This document shows, piece by piece, positions 23,099 through 34,619 of a stretch of 64,000 nt of DNA. The notes under the pieces were generated by a model. That model saw nothing but the letters and a program-made list of their open reading frames with translations. It was not told the DNA's origin and made no database searches. This DNA comes from Georgenia muralis (GTDB lineage: Bacteria > Actinomycetota > Actinomycetes > Actinomycetales > Actinomycetaceae). The DNA lies in NCBI RefSeq assembly GCF_003814705.1, contig NZ_RKRA01000001.1:2976001-3040000 (forward strand), read 5' to 3'. How positions within the stretch are numbered: the first letter of the stretch is position 1; every line of letters starts with the position of its first letter. The translations under genes were made by a program, and so were the position numbers.

Positions 23099-23224
23099 CG
23101 TCGTGCTGCTCCTCGTTCGGGATGTGGGCGGTACGGGGACGTCGTGCGGGCAGAGCCGGGGCGGTGCGGGAGGTGGTGCGTGCGGAGCCGGAGGCGGAGG
23201 CGGAGCCGGAGCCGGAGGCGGTAC

Positions 23225-23252
23225 GGGGCCGGCGGCGGGTGCCGCCGGCCCC
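23225..23252 (-). terminator. hairpin between tkt and tal
   Basis: A 12-bp perfect stem (GGGGCCGGCGGC and complement) with a 4-nt loop lies 8 bp after the tkt stop. It may end part of the tkt transcript, or stabilise its 3' end, while the rest of the operon is transcribed. The 60 bp beyond it, towards tal, are repeats of CGGAGC/CGGAGG. Confidence 0.55.
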
Positions 23253-23260
23253 GGGGTGCG

Positions 23261-25438
23261 CTACTTGGGCAGGTCGCCGGTGCCGGACAGCGTCGGCACG
23301 CCGGCGCGCACGGGCTGCGCGGCGCCGTCGGCGGCGATCGACTCCTGCGCGGCGGCGACGACGGCCTCGGCGGTGATGCCGAACTTCTCGTAGAGGACCT
23401 TGTAGTCGCCGGAGGCGCCGTAGTGCTCGAGCGAGACGGACCGGCCGGCGTCGCCGACCAGCGAGCGCCAGCTCATCGCGAGCCCGGCCTCGACCGAGAC
23501 CCGGGCACGCACGGCGGCGGGCAGGACCTCCTCGCGGTAGGCGTCGTCCTGCTCGTCGAACCACTCCATGCACGGCACCGAGACGACGCGCGCCGCGACG
23601 TCCTGGGCGGCGAGCTGCTCGCGGGCAGCCAGGGCCAGCTGCACCTCGGAGCCCGAGGCGAGGAGGATGACGTCGGGGCTGCCGCCCGGGGCCTCGGCGA
23701 GGACGTAGGCGCCGCGGCGGACGCCCTCCGCGGAGGCGAGCGTGTCGCCGTCGGCGGCGCCGTCACCACGCACGGGGTTCGGCACGTCCTGACGGGTCAG
23801 GACGATGCCGGCGGGACGGTCGGTCCGCTCGAGGATGCCGCGCCAGGCCTGGGCGGTCTCGGCGCCGTCGGCGGGGCGGACGACGTCCAGGCCCGGGATG
23901 GCGCGCAGGGCGGTGAGGTGCTCGACGGGCTGGTGGGTCGGGCCGTCCTCGCCGAGGCCGATCGAGTCGTGGGTCCACACGAAGGTCGACGGCGCCCCCA
24001 TGAGCGCGGCGAGGCGCACGGCGGGGCGCATGTAGTCGGAGAAGACGAGGAAGGTGCCGCCGTAGGGCCGGGTGAGCCCGTGGACCGCGATGCCGTTGAC
24101 GATCGAGCCCATGGCGTGCTCGCGGATGCCGAAGTGGAGCGTGCGGCCGTAGATGTTCCCGGGGAACATCTTCGTCGAGCGCTTCTCGGGCAGGAAGGAC
24201 TCCTCGCCCTTCATGGTGGTGTTGTTCGAGCCGGCGAGGTCGGCCGAGCCGCCCCACAGCTCCGGCAGCGTGCCGGCCAGGGCCGAGAGGACCTCGCCGG
24301 AGGCCTTGCGGGTCGAGACCGCCTTGCCGCCCTCGAAGGTCGGGAGCGCGGAGGTCCAGCCCTCGGGCAGGGCCCGCTCGCGGAGCCGGTCGAGCAGGGC
24401 GGCGGCGTCGGTGTTCTTCTCGCGCCAGGCGGCGTAGGCGGCGTCCCACTCCTCGTGGGCGGCGCGGGCGCGCTCGGCGACGTTGCCCCGGGTGTGGGCG
24501 ATGACCTCGTCGGTGACCTCGAAGGTCTTCTCCGGGTCGAAGCCGAGGACCTCCTTGACGGCGCGGACCTCGTCCGCACCCAGGGCCGAGCCGTGGATGG
24601 CGCCGGTGTCCTGCTTGTTCGGCGAGGGCCAGCCGATGATCGTGCGCAGCGCGATGATCGACGGCTTGCCGGTCTCGGCCTTGGCGGCCTGGACCGCGGC
24701 GTGGAGGGCATCGACGTCCTCGACGTACTGGCCGCCGTCGTTGGTCCAGTCCACCCGCTGGGTGTGCCAGCCGTACGCCGCGTACCGGGCGAGGACGTCC
24801 TCGGTGAAGGCGATGTTGGTGTCGTCCTCGATGGAGATGTGGTTGTCGTCGTAGATGACGACGAGGTTGCCCAGCTCCTGGGTGCCGGCGAGGGAGGAGG
24901 CCTCGGCGCTGACGCCCTCCTGCAGGTCGCCGTCGGAAGCGATGACGAAGACGTGGTGGTCGAACGGGCTCTGGCCGGCGGGCGCCTCGGGGTCGAGGAG
25001 GCCGCGCTCCTTGCGGCCGGCGTAGGCCATGCCGACGGCGGAGGCGATGCCCTGGCCCAGGGGGCCGGTGGTCATCTCGATGCCCTTGGTGTGGCGGTAC
25101 TCGGGGTGGCCGGGGGTCCTCGAGCCGTACGTGCGCAGCGCGGCGACGTCGTCGAGCTCGAGGCCCTGGCCGGCGAGGTAGAGCTGGATGTACTGGGTGA
25201 GGGAGGAGTGGCCCGCCGAGAGGACGAACCGGTCACGACCGAGCCACTGGTCGTCCGCGGGGTCGAGCCGCATGACCTTCTGGAAGAGCAGGTACGCCGC
25301 CGGGGCGAGCGACATCGCCGTGCCGGGGTGGCCGTTGCCGACCTTCTGGACGGCGTCGGCGGCCAGCACTCGTGCGGTGTCGACCGCCCGCCGGTCGAGG
25401 TCGGACCAGTCCAGCGCGGTCTCGGGCGATGCGTTCAC
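23261..25438 (-). CDS. tkt: transketolase
   Basis: The 725-residue thiamine-diphosphate enzyme transfers two-carbon units in the pentose phosphate pathway. It contains the N-terminal VGNGHPGTAMSLAPAAYLLF, the TPP-binding motif ASDGDLQEGVSAEASSLAG...NLVVIYDDN, the conserved FGIREHAMGSIVNGIA and HDSIGLGEDGPTHQPVEHL. GTG 25438 is followed by AACGCATCG; GAGG lies seven bases upstream. It is the first gene of the tkt-tal-pgi-zwf-opcA operon and diverges from ctaB. Confidence 0.97.
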   Translation of the reverse strand: MNASPETALDWSDLDRRAVDTARVLAADAVQKVGNGHPGTAMSLAPAAYLLFQKVMRLDPADDQWLGRDRFVLSAGHSSLTQYIQLYLAGQGLELDDVAALRTYGSRTPGHPEYRHTKGIEMTTGPLGQGIASAVGMAYAGRKERGLLDPEAPAGQSPFDHHVFVIASDGDLQEGVSAEASSLAGTQELGNLVVIYDDNHISIEDDTNIAFTEDVLARYAAYGWHTQRVDWTNDGGQYVEDVDALHAAVQAAKAETGKPSIIALRTIIGWPSPNKQDTGAIHGSALGADEVRAVKEVLGFDPEKTFEVTDEVIAHTRGNVAERARAAHEEWDAAYAAWREKNTDAAALLDRLRERALPEGWTSALPTFEGGKAVSTRKASGEVLSALAGTLPELWGGSADLAGSNNTTMKGEESFLPEKRSTKMFPGNIYGRTLHFGIREHAMGSIVNGIAVHGLTRPYGGTFLVFSDYMRPAVRLAALMGAPSTFVWTHDSIGLGEDGPTHQPVEHLTALRAIPGLDVVRPADGAETAQAWRGILERTDRPAGIVLTRQDVPNPVRGDGAADGDTLASAEGVRRGAYVLAEAPGGSPDVILLASGSEVQLALAAREQLAAQDVAARVVSVPCMEWFDEQDDAYREEVLPAAVRARVSVEAGLAMSWRSLVGDAGRSVSLEHYGASGDYKVLYEKFGITAEAVVAAAQESIAADGAAQPVRAGVPTLSGTGDLPK

Positions 25439-25793
25439 AGATCCTCGTTTCCGTCCTGGCCGTGCCAGAACCTCTCCGGCCGGACGCCGTCTGAAATCGG
25501 CGTCCCCGCGTCGTTTCTTGACTCGCGCTCGACCTTACCGGGGCCCGCCCACGGTTGCGTGTGGGGGCCATATGTTGTCGCGGACGGCGGTCCGGCGCCG
25601 TTCGGCCGTCGGGCCCTGCCCACGAGCGTGACGGAGCGGCACCGTGCTGCGCGACGGAGCGGCACCGTGTGACGACCCGCCCGGTGCGGCCGGCCCCGCA
25701 CCGACCGGTGAGGCCGGTCCCGCCCCGTACCATGGAGGCCGAGCGGGGGAGGTCTGCCCTCCGCCGGACGGCGAAGCCAGGGAGAGGATCTGC
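25439..25793. other. divergent promoter region between tkt and ctaB
   Basis: This 355-bp gap carries the promoters of two divergent units. A 17-bp direct repeat GACGGAGCGGCACCGTG occurs twice about 30 bp apart around 25629-25676. A -10-like TACCAT at 25728-25733 is in place for ctaB. I see no RNA gene or credible small coding region in it. Confidence 0.4.
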
Positions 25794-26819
25794 GTGCACA
25801 GTGCCCAGCCCGCCGCCGACCGACCCGTGGGGCACGAGGACCGAGCTGTGAGCGACGGGACGCACGTCCCGGCAGACCCCGCGTCGGGCGACGCGCAGGG
25901 GCCGCTGCACCCGGCGGCGACCACGGGCGGACGCCCGAGCCGCTCGAAGCTCCTCGCCTACGTGGCGCTGACGAAGCCGCGCATCATCGAGCTGCTCCTC
26001 ATCACCACGTTCCCCACGATGATCCTCGCCGCGGACGGCTGGCCCGGGACGTGGCTGCTCCTCGCGACCCTCCTCGGCGGGGCGCTCGCGGCGGGGTCGG
26101 CCAACGCGTTCAACATGTACATCGACCGGGACATCGACCGGCTGATGAACCGCACGAAGCAGCGCCCCCTCGTCACCGGCGAGCTCACCGAGCGTCAGGC
26201 GATCGTCTTCGCCACCGCTCTGGGCGTCGTGTCGGTGGCGTGGTTCGGTCTCGTCGTCAACGGCGCGGCCGCCTGGCTCGCCCTCGCCGCGATCCTGCTC
26301 TACGTCGTCTTCTACACGATCGTCCTCAAGCGTCGCACCGCGCAGAACATCGTCTGGGGCGGCGTCGCCGGCGCCATGCCGGTCCTCATCGGCTGGGCCG
26401 CCGTGACCGGCACGCTCGCGTGGGCACCGGTCGTCCTCTTCCTCGTCATCTTCTTCTGGACGCCGCCGCACTACTGGCCGCTGTCGATGAAGTTCAAGAA
26501 GGACTACGCCCGCGCCGGTGTGCCGATGCTGCCCGTCGTCGCGGCCGACCTCGCCGTCGCCCGGCAGATCATCTACTACGCCGTCGCGACGGTGGCCACC
26601 ACCCTCGTGCTCGTCCCGGTGGCGGGGATGGGGTGGGTCTACACCGCCGTCGCCGCAGCGGCAGGTGCGTGGTTCCTGTACTCCACGGCCCAGCTCTACC
26701 GCCGGGCCCGTCACCCGGAGCGCGGGAAGCTGGCGGCGATGAAGGTCTTCCACGGCTCGATCACCTATCTGTCGGTGGTCTTCGTGGCGGTGGCCGTCGA
26801 CCCCTTCCTGCCGTACTGA
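25794..26819 (+). CDS. ctaB: protoheme IX farnesyltransferase (heme O synthase)
   Basis: The 341-residue UbiA-superfamily membrane enzyme attaches a farnesyl group to heme B to make heme O for cytochrome oxidases. It has about eight to nine membrane segments and the two Asp-rich motifs: [19 protein letters not shown] (NxxxDxxxD) and the cytoplasmic loop [29 protein letters not shown] 25794 was chosen because GGAGAGGA lies eight bases upstream; GTG 25848 would remove a poorly conserved N-terminal tail and is possible. The divergent ctaB/tkt arrangement is usual in Actinobacteria. Confidence 0.95.
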   Translation: MHSAQPAADRPVGHEDRAVSDGTHVPADPASGDAQGPLHPAATTGGRPSRSKLLAYVALTKPRIIELLLITTFPTMILAADGWPGTWLLLATLLGGALAAGSANAFNMYIDRDIDRLMNRTKQRPLVTGELTERQAIVFATALGVVSVAWFGLVVNGAAAWLALAAILLYVVFYTIVLKRRTAQNIVWGGVAGAMPVLIGWAAVTGTLAWAPVVLFLVIFFWTPPHYWPLSMKFKKDYARAGVPMLPVVAADLAVARQIIYYAVATVATTLVLVPVAGMGWVYTAVAAAAGAWFLYSTAQLYRRARHPERGKLAAMKVFHGSITYLSVVFVAVAVDPFLPY

Positions 26820-26829
26820 CCGGACCGAC

Positions 26830-27762
26830 GTGCGGGGGGCGACGGCGACGACGGCGGAGGTGCTCGGGGAGTACCTCGCCCACCTGGCCGTCGAGCGGGG
26901 CATGAGCGAGAACACCCTCGCCGCCTACCGGCGCGACCTCGAACGGTACGCGGCCTTCCTCGAGGCCCGCGGGCTCGCCTTCGACGAGGTGCGCGAGGGT
27001 GACGTCGTCGCCTACGTCGAGGCTCTGCGTACCGGCGCCGACGGCCGTTCGGCGCTCGCCGCCTCCTCCGCGGGGCGCGCGGTGACGGCCCTGCGCGGCT
27101 GGCACCGGTTCGCGCTCGAGGAGGGCGTCGTGGCGGGGGACCCGAGCGCCGAGGTGCGTCCGCCGTCGTCGGCCAAGCGCCTGCCCAAGGCGATCTCGGT
27201 GGACCGGGTCGAGGCGCTGCTCGAGGCGGCGTCGCTGGGGGAGGGGCCGGTCCCGCTGCGCGACCGGGCGCTGCTCGAGCTGCTCTACGGCACCGGGGCA
27301 CGGATCAGCGAGGCGGTGGGGCTCGCCGTCGACGACCTCGACCTCACCGCAGCGTCCGTGCGGCTGTTCGGCAAGGGGCGCAAGGAACGTGTGGTGCCGG
27401 TGGGCCGGTACGCCGTCGAGGCAGTCGAGGCCTACCTCGTGCGGGGGCGTCCCGCGCTCGCCGCCGCCGGGCGGGGCAACCCGGCGGTGTTCCTCAACAC
27501 CCGCGGCAACCCCCTCAGCCGGCAGAGCGCCTGGGCGGTGCTCCAGCAGGCGGCGGCGCGGGCGGGGCTCACGGAGCACGTCTCGCCGCACTCGCTCCGC
27601 CACTCGTTCGCGACCCACCTCCTCGCCGGCGGGGCGGACGTGCGCGTGGTCCAGGAGCTGCTCGGCCACGCCTCGGTCACCACGACGCAGATCTACACGC
27701 AGGTGACCGTCCAGACGCTCCGCGAGGTCTACGCCGCCTCGCACCCCCGCGCGCTGGGTTGA
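26830..27762 (+). CDS. xerD: site-specific tyrosine recombinase XerD
   Basis: The 310-residue protein has the Xer layout: N-terminal SAM-like core-binding domain ([22 protein letters not shown]) and a catalytic domain with the Arg of [12 protein letters not shown], the Lys of [11 protein letters not shown], the [12 protein letters not shown] box, the late His of [13 protein letters not shown] and its Tyr nucleophile. It resolves chromosome dimers at dif. GTG 26830 is 10 bp after the ctaB stop. The xerD-parA-scpA-scpB-rluB order is a conserved chromosome-maintenance block, which supports XerD rather than a mobile integrase. Confidence 0.94.
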   Translation: MRGATATTAEVLGEYLAHLAVERGMSENTLAAYRRDLERYAAFLEARGLAFDEVREGDVVAYVEALRTGADGRSALAASSAGRAVTALRGWHRFALEEGVVAGDPSAEVRPPSSAKRLPKAISVDRVEALLEAASLGEGPVPLRDRALLELLYGTGARISEAVGLAVDDLDLTAASVRLFGKGRKERVVPVGRYAVEAVEAYLVRGRPALAAAGRGNPAVFLNTRGNPLSRQSAWAVLQQAAARAGLTEHVSPHSLRHSFATHLLAGGADVRVVQELLGHASVTTTQIYTQVTVQTLREVYAASHPRALG

Positions 27763-27968
27763 GCAAGCGCTGGGTCGAGCACGCGGCTCGGTGGGCGATC
27801 GGCGGGCTCGGTCTTCGAGGGTTGCTCCCGGCTCGGTGAGCGCGACACCCGCCGGGTCGGTCACCGGGGTTCCCGCCGGACGGGTGAGCGACGTCACCCC
27901 ACGAATCGCCGGGTCGTCGCGTCGCGTGCCGTGTTGGGGGCGCGCGAGGCGTCGACTAGCGTGGCGGC

Positions 27969-28856
27969 GTGAGCAACGAGCAGCCTGGACTGATGCCCGA
28001 GAGCGGCGCGCGCGCAGGCACGGGCCTGGCCGAGGCGACCGAGCGGGAGTTCCCCGTCCCCACGCCGCTGGACGGTCACGGGCCCGCGCGGATCATCGCG
28101 ATGGCCAACCAGAAGGGCGGGGTCGGCAAGACGACGACCACGATCAACCTCGGCGCCGCGCTGGCCGAGTACGGCCGTCGCGTGCTCCTCGTCGACTTCG
28201 ACCCGCAGGGTGCGGCGTCGGCCGGGCTGGGGATCAACGCCCACGAGCTCGACCGCACGATCTACAACCTCCTCATGGAGCCGCGCAGCGACGTCCGCGA
28301 GATCATCGAGCGGACGACCGTCGAGAACCTCGACGTCGTCCCGGCCAACATCGACCTCTCGGCCGCGGAGGTCCAGCTCGTCAACGAGGTGGCCCGAGAG
28401 CAGGCCCTCGCGCGCGTGCTCCGGCCGGTCCAGGACGACTACGACGTCATCCTCATCGACTGCCAGCCCTCACTCGGTCTGCTCACCGTCAACGCGCTCG
28501 CGGCGGCCCACGGCGTGCTCATCCCGCTGGAGGCCGAGTTCTTCGCCCTGCGCGGCGTCGCCCTCCTCGTGGAGACCATCGAGAAGGTCCAGGAGCGGAT
28601 CAACCCGCGGCTGCGGATCGACGGCATCCTCGCAACCATGGTCGACCTGCGCACCCTGCACTCGCGCGAGGTCATCGAACGGGTGCAGCAGGCCTTCGGT
28701 GAGAAGGTCTTCGACACGATGATCTCCCGCACGGTGAAGTTCCCCGACGCCTCGGTCGCGTCGGAGCCGATCACCTCCTACGCCCCCAGCCACCCGGGCG
28801 CCGAGGCGTACCGGCGCCTCGCCCGCGAGCTCGTCGCCCGCGGCGATGCCGCCTGA
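27969..28856 (+). CDS. ParA family ATPase (Soj-like)
   Basis: The 295-residue protein has the deviant Walker A box ANQKGGVGKTTTTINLG, the Walker A' segment LLVDFDPQGAASAGLG and the switch region LIDCQPSLGLLTVNAL. ParA/Soj proteins bind DNA as ATP-dependent dimers and act in chromosome or cargo positioning. No parB accompanies it; this gene is the orphan ParA that precedes scpAB in many Actinobacteria. GTG 27969 was taken as start, with a 42-residue unconserved head. The last 11 bases overlap the scpA start. Confidence 0.93.
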   Translation: MSNEQPGLMPESGARAGTGLAEATEREFPVPTPLDGHGPARIIAMANQKGGVGKTTTTINLGAALAEYGRRVLLVDFDPQGAASAGLGINAHELDRTIYNLLMEPRSDVREIIERTTVENLDVVPANIDLSAAEVQLVNEVAREQALARVLRPVQDDYDVILIDCQPSLGLLTVNALAAAHGVLIPLEAEFFALRGVALLVETIEKVQERINPRLRIDGILATMVDLRTLHSREVIERVQQAFGEKVFDTMISRTVKFPDASVASEPITSYAPSHPGAEAYRRLARELVARGDAA

Positions 28857-29877
28857 CCAAGGCTCCCTGGGGGCGCCCGACGTGACGCCTCCCGACGTGA
28901 CGGCGTCGCCGGGCGTGACGCCTCCCGACGTGACGGCGTCGCCGGGCGTGACGCTCCCCGACGCTCCGGCGTCCCCCGCCGGCGAGACGTCGCCGGACGC
29001 CCTGCCGTCGACGAAGCGCCGGTTCGAGCTGACCCTCGCCAACTTCACGGGACCGTTCGACCTGCTGCTCTCGCTCATCTCCAAGCACCGCCTCGACATC
29101 ACCGAGGTGGCGCTCGCGCAGGTGACGGACGAGTTCATCGCCTACATCTCCGCGCAGGACGAGTGGGACCTGTCCCAGGCGAGCGAGTTCCTCGTCGTGG
29201 CCGCGACGCTGCTCGACCTCAAGGCGGCCCGGCTGCTCCCGCGCGGGGCGGTCGAGGACGAGGACGACCTGGAGCTCCTCGAGGCGCGGGACCTGCTCTT
29301 CGCGCGCCTCCTCCAGTACCGGGCGTTCAAGGAGGTCGCCGACCACGTCGCGACGCTGTGGACGACGAGCGCGCGCAGCTTTCCGCGGAGCGTGCCGCTG
29401 GAGCAGCACCTCGCGGCGCTCCTGCCGGAGCTGGTCATGAAGGTCGGGCCGGAGGAGCTCGCCCGTCTTGCCGCCGCGGCGCTGGCGCCGAGGCCCGGCG
29501 CGCCCGAAGTGGAGATCTCCCACCTGCACAACCCCGTGGTGCCCGTCCGCGAGCAGGCGGCCCTCATCGTCGACCGGCTGAGGCGTGTGCGCAGCGCCAC
29601 ATTCCGTGCGCTCACCGAGGACGCCGAGATGACCGCCGTCGTCGTCTCGCGCTTCCTGGCTCTGCTCGAGCTCTTCCGGGAGGGTGCGGTCTCGTTCGAG
29701 CAGGCCGAGGCGCTCGGTGAGCTGACCATCCGGTGGTCCGGGTCGGAGGAGGGCGAGGTAGCCGTCGCGGAGGAGTACGACGGCGAGGCTTCCGATGCCG
29801 ATGCCGATGCCGATGCCGATGCCGATGCCGATGCCCACGACGGCCTCGCCGTCGGCCCCACGGAGGAGGAACGATGA
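28846..29877 (+). CDS. scpA: segregation and condensation protein A
   Basis: The 343-residue protein is ScpA, the kleisin subunit of the SMC-ScpAB condensin. The conserved domain begins at about residue 60 (FELTLANFTGPFDLLLSLISKHRLDI-type) and includes EFLVVAATLLDLKAARLLP; the winged-helix C-terminus follows (TFRALTEDAEMTAVVVSRFLALLELF). Two features are unusual: the first 50 residues include a duplicated TPPDVTASPGV segment, and the C-terminal tail contains an (Asp-Ala)n tract from seven GATGCC units. ATG 28846 overlaps parA, and the stop overlaps the scpB start. Confidence 0.95.
   Translation: MPPDQGSLGAPDVTPPDVTASPGVTPPDVTASPGVTLPDAPASPAGETSPDALPSTKRRFELTLANFTGPFDLLLSLISKHRLDITEVALAQVTDEFIAYISAQDEWDLSQASEFLVVAATLLDLKAARLLPRGAVEDEDDLELLEARDLLFARLLQYRAFKEVADHVATLWTTSARSFPRSVPLEQHLAALLPELVMKVGPEELARLAAAALAPRPGAPEVEISHLHNPVVPVREQAALIVDRLRRVRSATFRALTEDAEMTAVVVSRFLALLELFREGAVSFEQAEALGELTIRWSGSEEGEVAVAEEYDGEASDADADADADADADAHDGLAVGPTEEER
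29794..29835. repeat. (GATGCC)7 hexanucleotide tract in scpA
   Basis: Seven perfect GATGCC units encode an alternating Asp-Ala tail. Unit gain or loss stays in frame, so length can vary among strains without breaking ScpA. Confidence 0.9.
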
Positions 29878-30476
29878 CCGAGCAGCACTATGAGCTGGTC
29901 CCCGACGACGCGCTTCCGGAGGAGCACCTCTCCGCGCTCGAGGCGATCCTCATGGTGGTCGATGAGCCGGTGCCGGCCGCGGATCTCGCGAGCGTCCTCG
30001 GTCTGCCCACCGGACAGGTCTCCGAGCTGCTCGAGGACCTTGCGGCGGAGTACCGGGGCGAGCGCGGCGGGAGGCGTCGCGGATTCGAGCTGCGCGAGCT
30101 TGCCGGCGGCTGGCGGATCTACTCCGCGCCGCCCCACGCGGACGTCGTCGGCAAGTTCGTCCTCGAGGGCCAGACCGCTCGTCTCACGCAGGCGTCGCTC
30201 GAGACCCTCGCGGTCATCGCCTACCGCCAGCCGGTCGCTCGCGGGCGGATCGCGGCCATCCGCGGTGTGAACGTGGACGGCGTGGTGCGTACCCTGCTCA
30301 CCAGGGGACTGATCGAGGAGGCCGGCCCGGACACCGAGGGTGGGGCCATGCTCTACCGGACGTCCAGCTACTTCCTCGAGCGGATGGGCCTCGCCTCGCT
30401 GGAGGACCTGCCGCCGCTCGCCCCCTACCTGCCCGACCTGGGCACCCTGGACGACGTGGAGAGTGAGCTTCGATGA
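29874..30476 (+). CDS. scpB: segregation and condensation protein B
   Basis: The 200-residue protein is ScpB, the winged-helix dimer that binds ScpA and regulates SMC. Typical parts are LSALEAILMVVDEPVPAADLA, the GFELRELAGGWRIYS segment and ARLTQASLETLAVIAYRQPVARGRIAAIRGVN, then GLIEEAG. ATG 29874 has GGAGGAGGAACG directly upstream and overlaps the scpA stop. Its own stop overlaps the rluB start (ATGA). Confidence 0.95.
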   Translation: MTEQHYELVPDDALPEEHLSALEAILMVVDEPVPAADLASVLGLPTGQVSELLEDLAAEYRGERGGRRRGFELRELAGGWRIYSAPPHADVVGKFVLEGQTARLTQASLETLAVIAYRQPVARGRIAAIRGVNVDGVVRTLLTRGLIEEAGPDTEGGAMLYRTSSYFLERMGLASLEDLPPLAPYLPDLGTLDDVESELR

Positions 30477-31219
30477 GCAAGCACGTGCACGAGCCCGACG
30501 GGGTTCGCCTGCAGAAGGTGCTCGCCGGCGCCGGACTGGGATCGCGGCGGGCGTGCGAGGACATCATCGCCTACGGCCGGGTGACGGTCGACGGACAGGT
30601 CGTCCGTGAGCTCGGCACCCGGGTGAACCCCACGAGCGCGGTCATCCACGTGGACGGCCTCCGCGTGCAGCTCGACGACTCGCTGCTCACCCTCGCACTC
30701 AACAAGCCGGTCGGCGTCGTCTCGACCATGGACGACCCCCAGGGGCGTCCGAGCCTGGCGCAGTACGTGGCCGACCGGCCCGAGCGCCTCTTCCACGTCG
30801 GGCGTCTCGACGCCGAGACCTCGGGCCTCATCTTGCTCACGAACGACGGCGAGCTGGCCCACCGGCTCACGCACCCGTCCTACGAGGTGCCCAAGACCTA
30901 CGTGGCCACGGTCGAGGGGCGGGTGCCGCGCGGCATGGAGAAGACCCTGAAGAAGGGCGTCGAGCTCGAGGACGGGATGGTCCAGGTCCACTCGTTCGTG
31001 GTGAAGGAGACGACGCCCGACTCCTCACTCGTGGAGATCGTGCTCCACGAGGGCCGGCACCACATCGTTCGCCGTCTGCTGGAGGAGATCGGTCACCCGG
31101 TCATCCAGCTCACCCGCACGAGGATCGGCCCGATCCATCTCGGCGGGCTCAAGCCCGGCCGCACGCGTGTCATCGGTGGGACCGAGCTCGGCACCCTCAT
31201 GAAGGCCGTCGACCTGTAG
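30473..31219 (+). CDS. rluB: ribosomal large-subunit pseudouridine synthase (RluB/RsuA family)
   Basis: The 248-residue enzyme has an S4 RNA-binding domain (RLQKVLAGAGLGSRRACEDII) and the RsuA/RluB catalytic core with the Asp of HVGRLDAETSGLILLTNDGE, plus KPVGVVSTMDDPQGRP and the late EGRHHIVRRLLEEIGHPVIQL. It isomerises a uridine of 23S rRNA, probably near position 2605, by family analogy. It is the last gene of the parA-scpA-scpB-rluB block. In related genomes tyrA follows directly, but here a variable insertion of about 5 kb intervenes. Confidence 0.93.
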   Translation: MSKHVHEPDGVRLQKVLAGAGLGSRRACEDIIAYGRVTVDGQVVRELGTRVNPTSAVIHVDGLRVQLDDSLLTLALNKPVGVVSTMDDPQGRPSLAQYVADRPERLFHVGRLDAETSGLILLTNDGELAHRLTHPSYEVPKTYVATVEGRVPRGMEKTLKKGVELEDGMVQVHSFVVKETTPDSSLVEIVLHEGRHHIVRRLLEEIGHPVIQLTRTRIGPIHLGGLKPGRTRVIGGTELGTLMKAVDL

Positions 31220-31250
31220 GCATGGGGATGGCGCCTGCCAGGACTCCTGC

Positions 31251-33155
<1,905 letters not shown>

Positions 33156-33158
33156 GCG

Positions 33159-33174
33159 TCGAACGTAGGTGCGA
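33159..33174 (-). promoter_or_regulatory. candidate LexA (SOS) box at the HNH gene
   Basis: TCGAACGTAGGTGCGA on the plus strand has the same half-sites, TCGAAC and GTGCGA, as the site before uvrA and differs from CGAAC-N4-GTTCG at one position. It ends 4 bp before the ATG at 33155. A TATCAT -10 element on the minus strand (33187-33192) lies just upstream, so a bound repressor would sit over the start of transcription. Confidence 0.55.
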
Positions 33175-33207
33175 CCACTGACACTGATGATAGAGTTGCG
33201 TCCAGCA

Positions 33208-34602
33208 GAGTGGTGTACCGGTAGCTCGGTGAGCGTGTCGTCGTAGACGAGTGCGGTCACCGCGTGATCCTTCGAGTGAACCTTCCACAGCACTCTCGAA
33301 AAGGACCGACTGCGATGACCGCTCCTTCCAGTATCGACCCTGCCCGGATTCTCCAGGACCACCTTGCCCAGGCGTCCCCGGACCTGCTGCGCCAGCTGCT
33401 CACCACGTTCATCAACGCCCTGCTCTCCGCCGACGCCGACGCCGTGTGTGGTGCAGCGTGGGGGCAGGTCTCGGACGAGCGCACCAACCGGCGCAACGGC
33501 TACCGCCACCGCGACTTCGACACCCGCGCCGGGACCATCGACGTCGCGATCCCGAAGCTGCGCACCGGGTCCTACTTCCCCGACTGGCTCCTCGAGCGGC
33601 GCCGCCGCGCCGAGGCGGCCCTGACCAGCGTGGTGGCGACCTGCTACCTCCTGGGCGTCTCCACCCGGCGGATGGACAAGCTCGTCCAGACCCTGGGGAT
33701 CACCGGGCTGAGCAGGTCCCAGGTCTCACAGATGGCCAAGGACCTCGACGCCCAGGTCGAGGACTTCCGCACCCGGCCGCTGGACGCCGGCCCGTACACG
33801 TTCCTCGCCGCGGACGCGCTCACGATGCGGGTCCGCGAGGGTGGCCGGGTGGTCAAGGTCGCCGTCCTGGTCGCCACCGGCGTCAACGCCGACGGCCACC
33901 GCGAGGTCCTCGGTGTCCAGGTCGCCACGGCCGAGTCCGGGGCGGGGTGGCTGGCGTTCTTCCGTGACCTCGTCGCCCGGGGCCTGACCGGGGTCAAGCT
34001 CGTGACGTCCGACGCCCACGCCGGCCTGGTCGAGGCCATCGGGGCGACCCTGCCCGGGGCGGCGTGGCAGCGGTGCCGCACGCACTACGCGGCGAACCTC
34101 ATGGCCAAGTGCCCCAAGGCGTCCTGGCCGGCCGTGAAGGCCATGCTGCACTCGGTCTACGACCAGGTCGACGCCCCCGCCGTCCAGGCCCAGTTCGACA
34201 AGCTCCTCGACGCCGTCGAGACCCAGCTGCCCGACGTCCACGCCCACCTCGACGACGCCCGCGGCGACATCCTGGCCTTCACCGGCTTCCCCAAGGCCCT
34301 GTGGCGCCAGATCTGGTCCAACAACCCCAACGAGCGCCTCAACCGCGAGATCCGCCGCCGCACCGACGTCGTCGGCATCTTCCCCGACCGCACCAGCATC
34401 ATCCGCCTCGTCGGGGCCGTGCTCGCCGAGCAGCACGACGAATGGGCCGAAGGCCGCCGCTACTTCGGCCTCGACGCCCTCGCCAAAGCCCGCCTGAGCC
34501 TCATCACCACCACCGAGACCGAACAGGAGGACCCCGCCATCGCCGGCGCCATCAGCGCCTAACACCCCACGAAGGAATCACGCCGAACCCGTACACCACC
34601 CC
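33208..34602 (+). mobile_element. IS256-family insertion sequence
   Basis: The element is bounded by imperfect inverted repeats: GAGTGGTGTACCGGT at 33208-33222 and, on the opposite strand, GGGTGGTGTACGGGT at 34587-34601, matching at 13 of 15 positions. It holds one intact transposase. I found no convincing 8-bp target duplication, so the exact ends are uncertain by a few bases. Its left end abuts the promoter of the HNH gene and its right end is 18 bp from the IS110 element. Confidence 0.75.
33315..34562 (+). CDS. IS256 family transposase
   Basis: The 415-residue protein is a complete mutator-type DDE transposase. Typical parts are [21 protein letters not shown], the first Asp in [41 protein letters not shown] (second Asp), [15 protein letters not shown] and the late Glu region [28 protein letters not shown] 33315 follows a weak ribosome binding site; an earlier in-frame ATG at 33264 is possible. 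There is no frameshift, so the element could be active. Confidence 0.95.
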   Translation: MTAPSSIDPARILQDHLAQASPDLLRQLLTTFINALLSADADAVCGAAWGQVSDERTNRRNGYRHRDFDTRAGTIDVAIPKLRTGSYFPDWLLERRRRAEAALTSVVATCYLLGVSTRRMDKLVQTLGITGLSRSQVSQMAKDLDAQVEDFRTRPLDAGPYTFLAADALTMRVREGGRVVKVAVLVATGVNADGHREVLGVQVATAESGAGWLAFFRDLVARGLTGVKLVTSDAHAGLVEAIGATLPGAAWQRCRTHYAANLMAKCPKASWPAVKAMLHSVYDQVDAPAVQAQFDKLLDAVETQLPDVHAHLDDARGDILAFTGFPKALWRQIWSNNPNERLNREIRRRTDVVGIFPDRTSIIRLVGAVLAEQHDEWAEGRRYFGLDALAKARLSLITTTETEQEDPAIAGAISA

Positions 34603-34619
34603 AGAGGACTTGACCGATG

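Noticed and set aside
22115-25672. A 1185-codon plus-strand open frame across tal and tkt
   Set aside because: It lies opposite two certain genes and reads as low-complexity Gly/Asp/Val sequence; a codon-bias artefact.
33202-34610. An 8-bp target duplication around the IS256-type element
   Set aside because: The bases on either side of the proposed inverted repeats do not match for any sensible choice of ends.
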